Made by a program: the position numbers and the translations under genes | In this document: positions 4,164-5,255 of the stretch, piece after piece | Layout: every line of letters begins with the position of its first letter | Position numbering within the stretch: position 1 is the first letter of the stretch | Assembly: GCA_025800305.1 (NCBI GenBank) | Contig: JAOXRY010000165.1 | Location: 1 to 5,255, forward strand | DNA: 5,255 bases | Reading direction: 5' to 3' | DNA from: Campylobacterales bacterium | GTDB lineage: Bacteria; Campylobacterota; Campylobacteria; Campylobacterales; SZUA-545 | Notes under the pieces: model-generated | What the model saw: only the letters and a program-made list of their open reading frames with translations | What the model was told of the DNA's origin: nothing | Database searches by the model: none

Positions 4164-5255
4164 ATGTTAAAAACCGTCTTTGGAAAAATCTTTGGAACAC
4201 AAAATAATAAATATTTGAAACAATATTCAAAAATTGTAAAAGCTATAAATGGTCTGGAAGAGAAGTACGAAAAGTTAAGTGATGATGAACTAAAAGCAGA
4301 ATTTAATGGTTTAAAAGAGAAGGTTCAAGGTGGAGAGAGTCTAGATAGTGTTTTAAATGACTCTTTTGCAATTACAAGAGAGGCTTCAAAAAGAGTTCTT
4401 AATATGAGACACTACGATGTACAGTTAATTGGTGGACTTGTTCTTAATGATGGAAGAATTGCTGAGATGAAAACAGGGGAGGGGAAGACTCTTGTTGCAA
4501 CTCTCGCTGTTGCTTTAAATGCTATGACTGGAAATGGTGTACATGTTGTAACTGTAAATGATTATCTTGCTTCTCGTGATGGTGGTGAAATGGGAGAGCT
4601 TTATAAGTTTCTAGGATTCTCTGTTGGTATTATCACAGGTGATATTGAAGATGAGCAGACAAGAAAAGCTCAATATGCTTGTGATATCACATACGGTACA
4701 AACAATGAATTTGGTTTTGATTATCTAAGAGACAATATGAAGTACAACGAAGATGATATTGCCCAAATGAAACACACTTTTGCAATTGTTGATGAAGTTG
4801 ACTCAATTTTAATTGATGAAGCTAGAACACCGCTAATTATTTCTGGTCCTACAAATCATAAAATGGAGCACTATGGAAAAGCAAACTCAGTTGCTGGGGG
4901 GTTAGAAAAAGAGACACACTATACAATCGATGAGAAAAACAGAACAATCCTTTTAACAGAAGAGGGTGTTGAAAAAGCACAAGAACTTTTTGGTGTTGAA
5001 AATATGTATGACATGCAAAACGCTGTACTTTCTCATCACCTTGACCAAGCTTTAAAAGCAAACTATCTTTTTGCAATTGATACAGACTATGTTGTAAAAG
5101 ATAATGAAGTAGTTATTGTTGATGAGTTTACAGGAAGATTAAGTGAAGGTAGAAGATTCTCAGAAGGACTACACCAAGCCTTAGAAGCAAAAGAAGGTGT
5201 TGCTATTCAAGAAGAGTCTCAAACTTTAGCAGATATTACTTTCCAAAACTACTTT
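4164..5255 (+). CDS. secA: Preprotein translocase ATPase SecA, N-terminal 364 residues (3'-truncated by the window edge)
   Basis: SecA is the ATP-driven motor that pushes unfolded preproteins through SecYEG. The frame is open from ATG 4164 to the window end, covering about two fifths of a full SecA. Visible marks are MLKTVFGKIFG at the start, then the Walker A region MKTGEGKT (102-109, with K108), VHVVTVNDYLASRD (126-139), YGTNNEFGFDYLRDN (177-191), the Walker B box DEVD (210-213) followed by SILIDEARTPLIISG, and, after the preprotein cross-linking domain region, VDEFTGRLSEGRRFSEG near 335-350. AGGA ten bases upstream supports this start. No ATPase residue looks altered in the part shown. secA is divergent from the phosphatase operon, with 149 bp between them. 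The second nucleotide-binding domain and C-terminal zinc-binding tail lie outside the window. Confidence 0.97.
   Translation, partial: MLKTVFGKIFGTQNNKYLKQYSKIVKAINGLEEKYEKLSDDELKAEFNGLKEKVQGGESLDSVLNDSFAITREASKRVLNMRHYDVQLIGGLVLNDGRIAEMKTGEGKTLVATLAVALNAMTGNGVHVVTVNDYLASRDGGEMGELYKFLGFSVGIITGDIEDEQTRKAQYACDITYGTNNEFGFDYLRDNMKYNEDDIAQMKHTFAIVDEVDSILIDEARTPLIISGPTNHKMEHYGKANSVAGGLEKETHYTIDEKNRTILLTEEGVEKAQELFGVENMYDMQNAVLSHHLDQALKANYLFAIDTDYVVKDNEVVIVDEFTGRLSEGRRFSEGLHQALEAKEGVAIQEESQTLADITFQNYF

Noticed and set aside
4849..5076. Minus-strand open frame inside secA
   Set aside because: It lies wholly within the conserved SecA coding sequence and has no recognisable protein features; it is a shadow frame.
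1..5255. Mobile element, CRISPR, defence or prophage region
   Set aside because: No transposase, integrase, spaced direct repeats or phage genes are seen; most genes are core housekeeping ones.

Overview
The window is AT-rich, protein-dense bacterial DNA. The MiaA, RecR and SecA sequences read like those of the Campylobacterota (formerly Epsilonproteobacteria). An Arcobacter-like or related free-living or host-associated member is my best guess, but the genus cannot be fixed from this sequence alone. I see no insertion sequence, integrase, CRISPR array, tRNA or rRNA.

Layout. Positions 1-954 (+) hold the 3' part of a larger gene for a protein of tandem Ig-like modules; its true start lies upstream of the window. 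It meets head-on a six-gene cluster on the minus strand (4014 down to 956). In transcription order the cluster holds a low-molecular-weight protein tyrosine phosphatase (LMW-PTP), recR, miaA, and three small unknown genes of 166, 71 and 143 residues. These genes overlap or are separated by at most about 22 bp, so they look like one operon. Positions 4015-4163 form the only sizeable intergenic region, a divergent promoter region with two inverted repeats. From 4164 (+) secA runs off the right edge of the window.

How the genes work together. SecA is the motor for Sec-dependent export. The minus operon mixes housekeeping jobs (recombinational repair by RecR, tRNA A37 prenylation by MiaA) with a phosphatase and three uncharacterised proteins, the last of which looks anchored in the inner membrane and facing the periplasm. 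No new multi-gene system is evident.

The most notable observation is at the LMW-PTP/recR junction. recR has no ATG, GTG or TTG start ahead of its conserved N-terminal DNA-binding motif. Its best start is ATC, correctly spaced behind a strong Shine-Dalgarno sequence. A single base change at position 3566 would restore a classic ATGA stop/start overlap, giving both a recR ATG and an earlier TGA stop for the phosphatase. This is either a real non-canonical start created by mutation or a sequence error. The second notable observation is a strong excess of the palindrome AGATCT (17 copies between 198 and 3730), while secA and the region before it contain no GATC at all. Smaller observations concern hairpins at the convergent gene ends, at ribosome binding sites, and in the leader of the phosphatase operon.
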